DNA of 5,297 nucleotides from an uncultured Selenomonadaceae bacterium (GTDB lineage Bacteria > Bacillota > Negativicutes > Selenomonadales > Selenomonadaceae), in contig CAJORE010000282.1 of the NCBI GenBank assembly GCA_905236595.1, forward strand, positions 1-5,297. Direction: 5' to 3'. Position 1 is the first letter of the stretch. The number at the start of each line of letters is the position of its first letter. Shown here piece after piece: positions 1-5,297 of the stretch. The notes beneath the pieces are model-generated. The model made no database searches. It was not told the DNA's origin and worked only from the letters and a program-made list of their open reading frames with translations. Position numbers and translations under genes: made by a program.

Positions 1-1
1 A

Positions 2-70
2 CACCGGAAATTCGCTTTTATGAACCGCCCGCAACCTTGGATCGAAAGCACGGCGTACGGCGTTGCATAA
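2..70 (+). CDS. Possible 3' end of an unidentified upstream gene (partial)
   Basis: The frame beginning at base 2 reads through 22 codons to a TAA at 68-70 and ends in the residues WIESTAYGVA. The stop lies 13 bases before a hairpin terminator on the same strand, which is where a gene end would be expected, and the codons favour G or C at the third position as in the neighbouring genes. The fragment is too short to assign a family. A competing plus-strand frame from base 1 (ending HGVRRCINKLPRK) runs to a TAA at 88-90 inside the terminator stem, so the frame choice is uncertain. No minus-strand frame here looks better. Confidence 0.35.
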   Translation, partial: HRKFAFMNRPQPWIESTAYGVA

Positions 71-83
71 ACAAACTCCCAAG

Positions 84-120
84 GAAATAACCCTGCTCGA
101 CGGACGGGCAGGGTTATTTC
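84..120 (+). terminator. Rho-independent terminator hairpin upstream of topB
   Basis: Bases 84-96 (GAAATAACCCTGC) and 108-120 (GCAGGGTTATTTC) are perfect 13-base inverted repeats with an 11-base loop. The core is a GC-rich stem (CCCTGC/GCAGGG) followed by the T-rich TTATTTC and preceded by the matching A-rich arm, the usual shape of an intrinsic terminator that can work in both directions. It probably ends the transcript of the gene entering from the left, which would mean topB is transcribed from its own promoter. Confidence 0.8.
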
Positions 121-131
121 GTGACAAATGA

Positions 132-160
132 GCCGTATGTCGTGCTACGAATGATACGGC
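132..160 (+). promoter_or_regulatory. Nested inverted repeat in the topB leader
   Basis: GCCGTAT (132-138) pairs perfectly with ATACGGC (154-160). Inside it TCGT (140-143) pairs with ACGA (147-150) around a three-base loop, leaving a 1x3 internal loop. There is no T-run after it, so it does not look like a terminator. It could be an RNA leader hairpin or a DNA operator. No convincing -35/-10 pair was found in 121-196, so the start of the topB transcript is not fixed. Confidence 0.45.
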
Positions 161-196
161 AACACCATTTTCAACGAAAAATTTCAAAAAACTTTG

Positions 197-202
197 AAGG
201 AG
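197..202 (+). promoter_or_regulatory. topB ribosome binding site
   Basis: AAGGAG at 197-202 lies seven bases before the ATG at 210 and fixes that start. Its first two bases are also the end of a small inverted repeat, TTCAAA (183-188) and TTTGAA (193-198), so a weak AT-rich hairpin could partly cover the site. Confidence 0.8.
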
Positions 203-209
203 AAGAACC

Positions 210-2180
210 ATGCGCTTGTTTATCGCCGAAAAGCCGTCATTGGCAAGAGCCATTGCCGAAAACCTGCCCGCCGCCGAAAAGCGAAACGGCACGGGCGCAA
301 TTATTTGCGGCGATGACGTTGTAACGTGGTGTTACGGCCACATATTAGAGCAAGTACCTCCCGATGAATACGACGCAAAATACAAACATTGGCACATGGA
401 GGATTTGCCCATCATTCCCCGGGACTGGAAATTAAAAATAAAATCTTCGGCGGTGGCGCAATTTAACGTCATTAGGAAACTTACCGAACAAGCCGCCGTA
501 ATTGTCAATGCCGGTGACCCCGACCGGGAAGGACAGCTTTTGGTGGACGAAGTCTTATTGTTCGTGGGGAACAAAAAAAAGGTTTGGCGACTTTTGCTCA
601 ACGCCTTGGACGAGAAAAGCATAAAATATGCCATGGAGCATTTGCAGGAAAACGAAAAGTTCACGGGACTGTATAACTCGGCATTGGCGCGAAGCCGTGC
701 CGATTGGCTCGTGGGCATGAACCTTACCCGTTGCTATACCATCCGCTCCCGTGAAGCCGGCTATGACGGCGTGGTGAACGTGGGGCGGGTACAAACCCCG
801 ACCATGGCATTGGTTGTCCGTCGCGAAGACGAAATACTCAATTTTAAGCCCACCACCCATTACAAGGTGCAAATTACCTGGCAACACAAAAACGGCACGG
901 TTCCGACGATATGGCAAATGCCGGACATCACCAAAGGGCTTGACACCGAAGGCCGCCTCTTGGACAAGAAAATTGCCGAAACCTTATTGGCGCGAATGCA
1001 AGCTGTCGCAAAAGGCACAATAACCGCCGTGGAGAAGAAAAAAAAGCAAGAGCCGCAACGTCTGCCCTATTCGCTGTCGGCATTGCAAATCGACGCCGGC
1101 AAACGCTACGGCTATTCGCCGCAACAGGTTTTGGACGCCATGCAAAGCCTGTATGAAAAAAAACTTACCAGCTATCCGCGCTCGGACTGCGAATATTTGC
1201 CCGAAAATCAATTTAAGGACGCCGCGACAATCCTTGCGAACCTATCCACCATCGGCAACGGCGCTTGGCGACGGTTGACGGCCAAAGCAGACAAAAACAT
1301 AAAGAGCCGCGCTTGGAACGACAAAAAAATAACGGCGCATCATGCCATTGTCCCAACCACAATCAAAGCCGCCCCCGACCGACTGCCGGAAACGGAAAAG
1401 AATTTATACATGATGACGGCGGCAGCATATTTGGCGCAGTTTTTCCCGATACACATATACATGGCAACGAAAATTACCGTTGAAGCGGACGGCGAAATTT
1501 TTGTCGGCACGGGCAAAACAATCATCGAAGAAGGCTGGAAAGAAATTTACCGCCGCCCGAACACCAAAGCCGCCGACAATGACGACGCCGCTTCCGCCGA
1601 GTTGCCGCCCGTAAAAAAAGGCGACGGCGTAATATATTTTGACGGCGCCATAAAGGAGAATGTTACCAAACCGCCCAAACGATTTACGCCGGCCTCCCTC
1701 GTCGAAGCCATGAAAAAAATCGGCAACTTTGTGCGGGACGAAAACTTAAAAAAGGACTTGCAGGAATGTGCCGGCATCGGCACGGAAGCTACCCGCGCCG
1801 GAATAATCGAAAAACTGCAAACAACGGGATTTTTTGCCTTGGCCAAAAAATATCTCGTGCCGACGGAAAAAGCACGCCGCGCCATGACGCTTTTGCCGGA
1901 CGACATCACTTATCCGGATATAACGGCGCTTTGGGAAAAACAACTTGACGAAATCGCCGCCGGAAAACTGCCGTTGGCAAAATTCTTTGACCGCCAAGCC
2001 CAAAGCATCGCCACAATTTTAACGGCGGCGCAAAACATTAGCCTACAACCCGCCGAAGATGCGGTTCGCTGCCCGAATTGCGGCAAGGCCATGAAAAAAC
2101 GCCGCAGCGTTCACGGCGAATTTTGGGGATGTTCAGCGTATCCAAAATGTCGCGGCACAAGAAAGATAGACGATCGGTAA
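210..2180 (+). CDS. topB: DNA topoisomerase III (type IA) with C-terminal zinc finger
   Basis: This 656-residue protein is a type IA topoisomerase. It cuts one DNA strand through a tyrosine link, passes another strand and reseals, and mainly decatenates or resolves replication and recombination intermediates in the cytoplasm. The N-terminus MRLFIAEKPSLARAI is nearly the same as E. coli TopB. The Toprim domain covers about residues 1-150, with Glu7 and the metal-binding DPDREGQ (Asp103, Asp105, Glu107). The catalytic tyrosine is Tyr322 in SYPRSDC. Other family blocks are SALARSRADWL (157-167), VGRVQTP (191-197), DKKITAHHAIVPT (371-383) and GIGTEATRAGIIEKL (522-536). After the core, Cys621, Cys624, Cys641 and Cys647 form a topoisomerase-type C4 zinc finger, which E. 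coli TopB lacks. Length and motifs indicate an intact enzyme. The start is supported by AAGGAG seven bases upstream. The close match to TopB argues against topoisomerase I (TopA). No conjugation genes are adjacent, so a housekeeping copy is more likely than a plasmid one. Confidence 0.97.
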   Translation: MRLFIAEKPSLARAIAENLPAAEKRNGTGAIICGDDVVTWCYGHILEQVPPDEYDAKYKHWHMEDLPIIPRDWKLKIKSSAVAQFNVIRKLTEQAAVIVNAGDPDREGQLLVDEVLLFVGNKKKVWRLLLNALDEKSIKYAMEHLQENEKFTGLYNSALARSRADWLVGMNLTRCYTIRSREAGYDGVVNVGRVQTPTMALVVRREDEILNFKPTTHYKVQITWQHKNGTVPTIWQMPDITKGLDTEGRLLDKKIAETLLARMQAVAKGTITAVEKKKKQEPQRLPYSLSALQIDAGKRYGYSPQQVLDAMQSLYEKKLTSYPRSDCEYLPENQFKDAATILANLSTIGNGAWRRLTAKADKNIKSRAWNDKKITAHHAIVPTTIKAAPDRLPETEKNLYMMTAAAYLAQFFPIHIYMATKITVEADGEIFVGTGKTIIEEGWKEIYRRPNTKAADNDDAASAELPPVKKGDGVIYFDGAIKENVTKPPKRFTPASLVEAMKKIGNFVRDENLKKDLQECAGIGTEATRAGIIEKLQTTGFFALAKKYLVPTEKARRAMTLLPDDITYPDITALWEKQLDEIAAGKLPLAKFFDRQAQSIATILTAAQNISLQPAEDAVRCPNCGKAMKKRRSVHGEFWGCSAYPKCRGTRKIDDR

Positions 2181-2207
2181 AAATTATCAGGCAAAACGAA
2201 ACCGCCA

Positions 2208-2260
2208 AAAAATAAAAGTTGCGGCAACCGCTCAATGAGCGTGCCGCAACTTTTATTTTT
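2208..2260. terminator. Shared bidirectional terminator between topB and the porin gene
   Basis: Bases 2208-2226 and 2242-2260 are perfect 19-base inverted repeats (AAAAATAAAAGTTGCGGCA and its complement). A second 5-bp stem inside them, CGCTC (2229-2233) with GAGCG (2237-2241), closes on a three-base loop. The GC-rich core is flanked by A-rich DNA on one side and T-rich DNA on the other, so it has a T-run for transcripts arriving from either strand. It lies 27 bases after the topB stop and 51 bases beyond the porin stop, as expected for a shared terminator of converging genes. Confidence 0.93.
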
Positions 2261-2311
2261 GCGAGCCATAAAAAACAAACTCGCCTTGGACACTATGCCC
2301 TCAAAAATTTA

Positions 2312-3664
2312 TCAGAAGAAGAATTCAACGCGACCAAAGAGCTTCTCGGCATCCTTGGCATTGGCCAACTGTTTGCCCTTGAAGTAAATGGCTTTCAACT
2401 GCACATTCTTCCAAAGGGTGTACTGCGTGCCGAACTCCCAGCCTTTGGTATTGTACATCGCCCCATCGTTGGCGCCGTCCAAGGAAACGTTCGCGCCCTG
2501 GTAACGATACGAGGCATACGCACCCCACGAACCCACGTCGGTCTTCTTGGAGCCTTTATAATCCAAGTGAATCACATGGGAATGTTTGAAGTAATCGGCT
2601 TTGCTGTTCTTCAAGTAAGCACCGATAACGGCAAAGTTCTTATCGAACCGATAGGTGGACGCCACTTCCCAAATATTGGCATCGTCCTTGTCGGCGTTTT
2701 GCGTGTAGAAACTGTTGCGGAAAATATCGGAGTTAAAATGATAGAAGGCACCGGTGAAGCTGAATTTACCGGGGGCATAAGTCAAAGCCAAGCTCTGCAT
2801 ATTCATGGGATCCTTGGCATCAAAGCCGTCGCCGGTGAAGCCGGCGTTTTTGACGGAACGATCGTTGTTGATGACACCCAAAAGCTTCAAGCTGTCGTCA
2901 TAACGGTTGTTATCGTTCGTGTTCAAACGGCCAACGCGAACCTGCGCCTTTAACACCTTACCGAAATTAAGTTCCGCACCGCTCATCTCATTAAAGAACA
3001 TCATGTTGCGGTCATAGCTCGTAAGATCGGGAATCTGGCCGATTTTGGCGGTGAAACTGCCGTATTTGCCTTCCGCCCATGCACGTTGAAGCTTAATATC
3101 GTTGCTCGTGTCGGCGCTCATGTCGATCGCCGCATCCAAACGGGAATTGAACCGCCAATGCTCGTTGATTTCCGCCGACGGCTCCAAGCGAACCAATAAC
3201 TCGTCCACATTGCTGCGCGTTTGCCCTTCAAAGCGGTTGCTCTGATAGGTGTAACGCAACTCGCCGTTCCACTTCATTTTGTCGGCGTTGCGCTCCAAAT
3301 TGGCCACCCGCACCCCGAGACTGTTCAATTCATCGGAGAATTCAGCCGCCAAACGATCAATAAGCGCCTTATCCGTCCGCGCAAGAGCGTTATGCGTCGG
3401 CTTGCCGGTCGCATCAACGCTGTCGGTTTTGGCCATCGCCGCCGCTACCATTTTGGACATTTCGTAGCGAGTGATGAGCTGATTGCCGCGAAAAGTGCCG
3501 TCGCCGTAGCCTTCGATGACGTTGTTGGCCGCAAGCTGGGCAATCGCATCATACGCCCAATGATCCGCCGGAACATCGCTGAAAGGATTGGCCGCCGCAA
3601 AAGATGTTGCCGCCGTACCGACGATAACGGCTGTCGTCAATGCCGAAACCAAAGATTTTTTCAT
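2312..3664 (-). CDS. SLH-domain outer-membrane porin (OmpM/Mep45-like)
   Basis: The 450-residue protein begins with a Sec signal peptide (MKKSLVSALTTAVIVGTAAT...), probably cleaved after Ala23 or Ala25. One SLH domain follows at about 27-78, with FSDVPADHWAYDAI (28-41), GYGDGTF (52-58) and the ligand-binding-type TRYE (65-68). A polar helical stretch at about 93-127 fits the coiled-coil stalk of this family. From about 133 to the end, alternating aromatic and polar residues suggest a beta-barrel, closing with VEFFF, a terminal Phe typical of outer-membrane barrels. In Negativicutes such proteins are major porins whose SLH domain holds the outer membrane to polyamine-modified peptidoglycan; that role is inferred from family membership. 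An ATG at 3682 would add six residues (MGGYPF), but it overlaps the ribosome binding site, so the start at 3664 is preferred. The gene has its own promoter and probably forms a single-gene transcript. Confidence 0.93.
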   Translation of the reverse strand: MKKSLVSALTTAVIVGTAATSFAAANPFSDVPADHWAYDAIAQLAANNVIEGYGDGTFRGNQLITRYEMSKMVAAAMAKTDSVDATGKPTHNALARTDKALIDRLAAEFSDELNSLGVRVANLERNADKMKWNGELRYTYQSNRFEGQTRSNVDELLVRLEPSAEINEHWRFNSRLDAAIDMSADTSNDIKLQRAWAEGKYGSFTAKIGQIPDLTSYDRNMMFFNEMSGAELNFGKVLKAQVRVGRLNTNDNNRYDDSLKLLGVINNDRSVKNAGFTGDGFDAKDPMNMQSLALTYAPGKFSFTGAFYHFNSDIFRNSFYTQNADKDDANIWEVASTYRFDKNFAVIGAYLKNSKADYFKHSHVIHLDYKGSKKTDVGSWGAYASYRYQGANVSLDGANDGAMYNTKGWEFGTQYTLWKNVQLKAIYFKGKQLANAKDAEKLFGRVEFFF

Positions 3665-3673
3665 GAATGGATA

Positions 3674-3680
3674 TCCTCCC
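3674..3680 (-). promoter_or_regulatory. Porin ribosome binding site
   Basis: On the minus strand GGGAGGA occupies 3680-3674, nine bases before the ATG at 3664. The alternative in-frame ATG at 3682-3680 overlaps this site and so could not use it, which decides the start in favour of MKKSLV. Confidence 0.85.
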
Positions 3681-3766
3681 ATATTCTAATGTTCGCCCAA
3701 GAAAGCGACATTATTGATGAGTGTCCATGTTTCCTCGTCAATGCCTTCGCTCCCCCAAACAACTTT

Positions 3767-3794
3767 ATTATAGCACCTCCCCGCTCTTTTTCAA
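3767..3794 (-). promoter_or_regulatory. Strong sigma-70-type promoter of the porin gene
   Basis: Read on the minus strand, TTGAAA (3794-3789, five of six consensus bases) is followed after 16 bases by a perfect TATAAT (3772-3767). TGC directly precedes the -10, giving an extended -10 element. Transcription would start near 3760, leaving an untranslated leader of about 95 bases before the ATG at 3664. A near-consensus promoter fits an abundant envelope protein. Confidence 0.88.
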
Positions 3795-3798
3795 TAGG

Positions 3799-3831
3799 CG
3801 GTAAACCGTGGACGAAAATTTAATATTCGTC
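3799..3831. promoter_or_regulatory. Candidate operator: two dyads upstream of the porin promoter
   Basis: Bases 3811-3831 form a 21-base near-palindrome centred on 3821: nine of ten symmetric positions pair, with arms GACGAA and TTCGTC. A second, shorter dyad, CGGT-AA-ACCG, lies at 3799-3808, just upstream of the -35 hexamer. The larger dyad ends 16 bases upstream of the -35, a position suited to an activator or a distal repressor. Which protein binds, if any, cannot be told from the sequence. Confidence 0.45.
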
Positions 3832-3919
3832 TAACAATTTAAGATTAGTTTAATAATTCCCGTCATCCATCGCACCGCCAAAATCCGCAGCGCTTCGCAA
3901 CAATTTTAAGCTTCGCTTC
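3832..3919. other. AT-rich gap after the FakA-like gene, no clear terminator
   Basis: This stretch holds no credible gene. It contains two short direct repeats, GCTTCGC at 3892-3898 and 3910-3916, and the similar strings aacaatttaag (3833-3843) and aacaattttaag (3899-3910). No GC-rich hairpin followed by a T-run was found on the minus strand after the stop at 3920, so the FakA-like transcript may end by another mechanism or run on toward the porin gene. Confidence 0.4.
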
Positions 3920-5194
3920 TCATTGTAAATCCGCATTACGGAACCGCGCCACGCTTTGCCGCATACATTCGGCGTTTTCGGCCGCGCTTTTGCCGCCGTC
4001 AAACACGTTAAGCGCCACCAATGCGCTGTCCTTGTCCGGGCAAAGGACAATCTCCACCCGTTCCCCCAACAAACGTTTCACCTCGCGAAACACCAAGCGA
4101 AAATCACGTTCCGTTGCCGTTAAAACATAGCTTTGCGCGAAATCGCTGTGCGCCGCGCCGACAATTTCCGCCACCGACGGACAATTCGCCGCGCTGCCTT
4201 TAACAATTACGCCGGCACCGGCTTCTTGCAGGCGTTCGGCTTCGACGGAAGTTTCGGCAACAGCCAGCGCCGCCACGGGCATTATGGCATCATGCACCGC
4301 CAAGGTGTGCGATTCGCCCATGTTGACGATGTTCACATCCGACAATTTACCCCAACCAACCGCTTGATCCAATACATTGCCGACGCAATCGGTATGCAGA
4401 TGAACCCTCACGCCACGATTGTTCGCTTCAACCAAGGCAAAATTGCCGTAATCTTTCAATTCCTTTTCCAAGGTAGCCAAGTCTAATTTGTTATTTTCGA
4501 CGGTAAAGATTAAGCAATAAGGTTTCACCACATCGCTTTTCGGATCCGGCAAATTGTCCAAATCCGCCGTCAAACCCAATTTCAAGCTCATAACGGGAGA
4601 CACGAAATTACCGTCCAATCCTTTTAAGCACCCCGTCAGGAACGTAAGCATGATTTTGGCGCCCGCATCATTTTTCTTGAGCGTAACGGCAGCATTTTCG
4701 CACGCCAGCCGCGCCGCCGACAAAATATCCGTCACAGGGCTTGCGGCGCGAACAGCGCGGTACGCCCCTTTCGCGACGGCTTTGGCCACCGTAATGAACG
4801 AGCGTTCCGGCAATTCCGGCACGGCGCGTTGCGCATACAAAATGCCATACTGGAAGGCTTTGCCGAATTCCGACGATGTGGCGTCGTACTTCCCCATAAA
4901 ACCCTTGGCCAAGCCGCGAAACAGTTGCGCCAACACAACACCCGAATGACCGCGGGCGCCAAACACCGCCGCCGTCGCCACCCGCCGCGAAAGCCCGCCC
5001 AAGCTGTTGTCCTTGGTAGTAGCCAAGGGAAGCCCCGCCGCGCTCAAAGTCCGCAAAATATGCGTCCCCGGCAAAGTCCCGCTTTCAAGTGATTGCAAGG
5101 CGTTTATCTTCTCGTATTCCAGCAAAAACTCACTGTAAGCCCCGGCGAACATCCGTTTGAAATCACCGCCGGTTACCACTTCTCGGTTACCCAT
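3920..5194 (-). CDS. FakA-like DAK2-domain protein, degenerate and C-terminally short
   Basis: This 424-residue cytoplasmic protein resembles FakA, the kinase that phosphorylates fatty acids bound to FakB for phospholipid synthesis. The N-terminal DAK2 domain (about 1-205) is recognised by TGGDFKRMFAGAY (8-20) and GARGHSGVVLAQLFRGLAK (79-97). The middle FakA domain (about 225-298) contains VRVHLHTDCVGNVLDQA (262-278) and GKLSDVNIVNMGESH (282-296). A partial C-terminal domain follows, with VIVKGSAANCPSVAEI (329-344) and ALNVFDGGKSAAENAECM (394-411). Where active FakA proteins carry a PDGDTGTNM-type nucleotide/metal motif, this one reads LESGTLPGTHIL (36-47), with no Asp. It also stops where FakA proteins (about 550 residues) normally continue for roughly 80-100 more. 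The reading frame is otherwise clean. An ATG at 5230 would add 12 residues, but AAGGCGGTGA five bases before 5194 and the fit to FakA N-termini favour 5194. Fatty-acid kinase activity is doubtful; a pseudokinase or regulatory paralogue is my inference. Confidence 0.85.
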   Translation of the reverse strand: MGNREVVTGGDFKRMFAGAYSEFLLEYEKINALQSLESGTLPGTHILRTLSAAGLPLATTKDNSLGGLSRRVATAAVFGARGHSGVVLAQLFRGLAKGFMGKYDATSSEFGKAFQYGILYAQRAVPELPERSFITVAKAVAKGAYRAVRAASPVTDILSAARLACENAAVTLKKNDAGAKIMLTFLTGCLKGLDGNFVSPVMSLKLGLTADLDNLPDPKSDVVKPYCLIFTVENNKLDLATLEKELKDYGNFALVEANNRGVRVHLHTDCVGNVLDQAVGWGKLSDVNIVNMGESHTLAVHDAIMPVAALAVAETSVEAERLQEAGAGVIVKGSAANCPSVAEIVGAAHSDFAQSYVLTATERDFRLVFREVKRLLGERVEIVLCPDKDSALVALNVFDGGKSAAENAECMRQSVARFRNADLQ

Positions 5195-5297
5195 GTTTGT
5201 CACCGCCTTATACTTAAGGAAATACTGCATAATTCGTCCGCACCCTTGCCGGGTCTTTTTCCGGCATACTGCGTCATTCCTCCTCAGCGTAGCACCA
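5195..5297 (-). other. Leader of the FakA-like gene, with hairpin and possible end of an upstream gene
   Basis: On the minus strand this region contains GAGGAGG (5284-5278) and a hairpin, TGCCGG (5266-5261) with CCGGCA (5252-5247) around an eight-base A-rich loop. No T-run follows, so it is not an obvious terminator. A frame entering from the window edge reads WCYAEEE and ends at a TGA (5276-5274), which may be the last codons of an upstream co-directional gene. No promoter could be assigned. A tiny 17-codon frame (5267-5214) also exists but has no recognisable identity. Confidence 0.35.
5200..5209 (-). promoter_or_regulatory. Ribosome binding site deciding the FakA-like start
   Basis: AAGGCGGTGA (5209-5200 on the minus strand) differs at one base from the full anti-16S complement AAGGAGGTGA and stands five bases before the ATG at 5194. 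The in-frame ATG at 5230 has only AAGGG twelve bases upstream, a poorer site. Confidence 0.65.

Noticed and set aside
121..324. Small plus-strand frame of 67 codons overlapping the start of topB
   Set aside because: It runs across the topB leader hairpins and into topB in another frame, and no ribosome binding site precedes it.
573..581. dnaX-like slippery heptamer A-AAA-AAG in topB (575-581; another at 1040-1046)
   Set aside because: Both are in the right phase, but the -1 frames stop after roughly 36 codons with no meaningful product. A-rich lysine codons are common throughout the gene, so programmed frameshifting is not supported.
2261..2284. Second hairpin GCGAG/CTCGC downstream of the porin stop
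   Set aside because: It has only five pairs with a 14-base loop and is much weaker than the adjacent 19-bp stem; it is probably chance.
2219..2953. Long plus-strand frame of 244 codons
   Set aside because: It lies antisense to the porin barrel, begins inside the terminator hairpin, has no ribosome binding site and resembles no family. It is a shadow of the porin codon pattern.
3736..3741. Second possible -35 box (TTGACG on the minus strand) within the porin leader
   Set aside because: No acceptable -10 lies 16-18 bases downstream, and the TTGAAA/TATAAT pair further upstream is far better.
3221..3823. Plus-strand frame of 200 codons
   Set aside because: It is antisense to the porin N-terminus and crosses the porin promoter and ribosome binding site. 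It has no start signal or family resemblance.
4133..4486. Plus-strand frames opposite the FakA-like gene (also 4554-4949)
   Set aside because: They are antisense to a well-supported family member, with no start signals and no recognisable domains.

Overview
The window looks like ordinary chromosomal DNA from a diderm member of the Firmicutes (class Negativicutes, the Selenomonas/Veillonella/Acidaminococcus kind). The main evidence is the central minus-strand gene. It encodes a signal peptide, one S-layer homology (SLH) domain, a short helical stalk and an outer-membrane beta-barrel ending in Phe. This architecture is typical of the OmpM/Mep45 porins that tie the outer membrane to peptidoglycan in Negativicutes. 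No mobile element, CRISPR array, tRNA or rRNA was seen.

Layout. Positions 1-70 probably hold the last codons of an upstream plus-strand gene, followed by a hairpin terminator (84-120). A leader of about 90 bases with several small inverted repeats precedes topB (210-2180, plus strand), a full-length DNA topoisomerase III with an added C-terminal four-cysteine zinc finger. topB converges on the SLH porin (2312-3664, minus strand), and one very long hairpin (2208-2260) between them can serve as terminator for both. The porin has its own strong promoter (TTGAAA, 16-base spacer, TGC-TATAAT) about 100 bases upstream, with a 21-base near-palindrome and AT-rich DNA behind it. Further upstream on the same strand lies a FakA-like DAK2-domain protein (3920-5194). 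The last 100 bases (5195-5297) are its leader and possibly the end of another gene.

The three genes do not form an obvious functional unit. topB acts on DNA topology, the porin in the cell envelope, and the FakA-like protein, by family, in fatty-acid activation for phospholipid synthesis. The last two are co-directional, but the porin's own promoter argues for independent expression.

The observation most worth following is that the FakA-like protein lacks the Asp-rich DGDTG nucleotide/metal-binding motif of the DAK2 kinase domain and also stops short of the usual FakA C-terminus, although its frame is clean. It may be a pseudokinase paralogue. I saw no convincing new multi-gene system.
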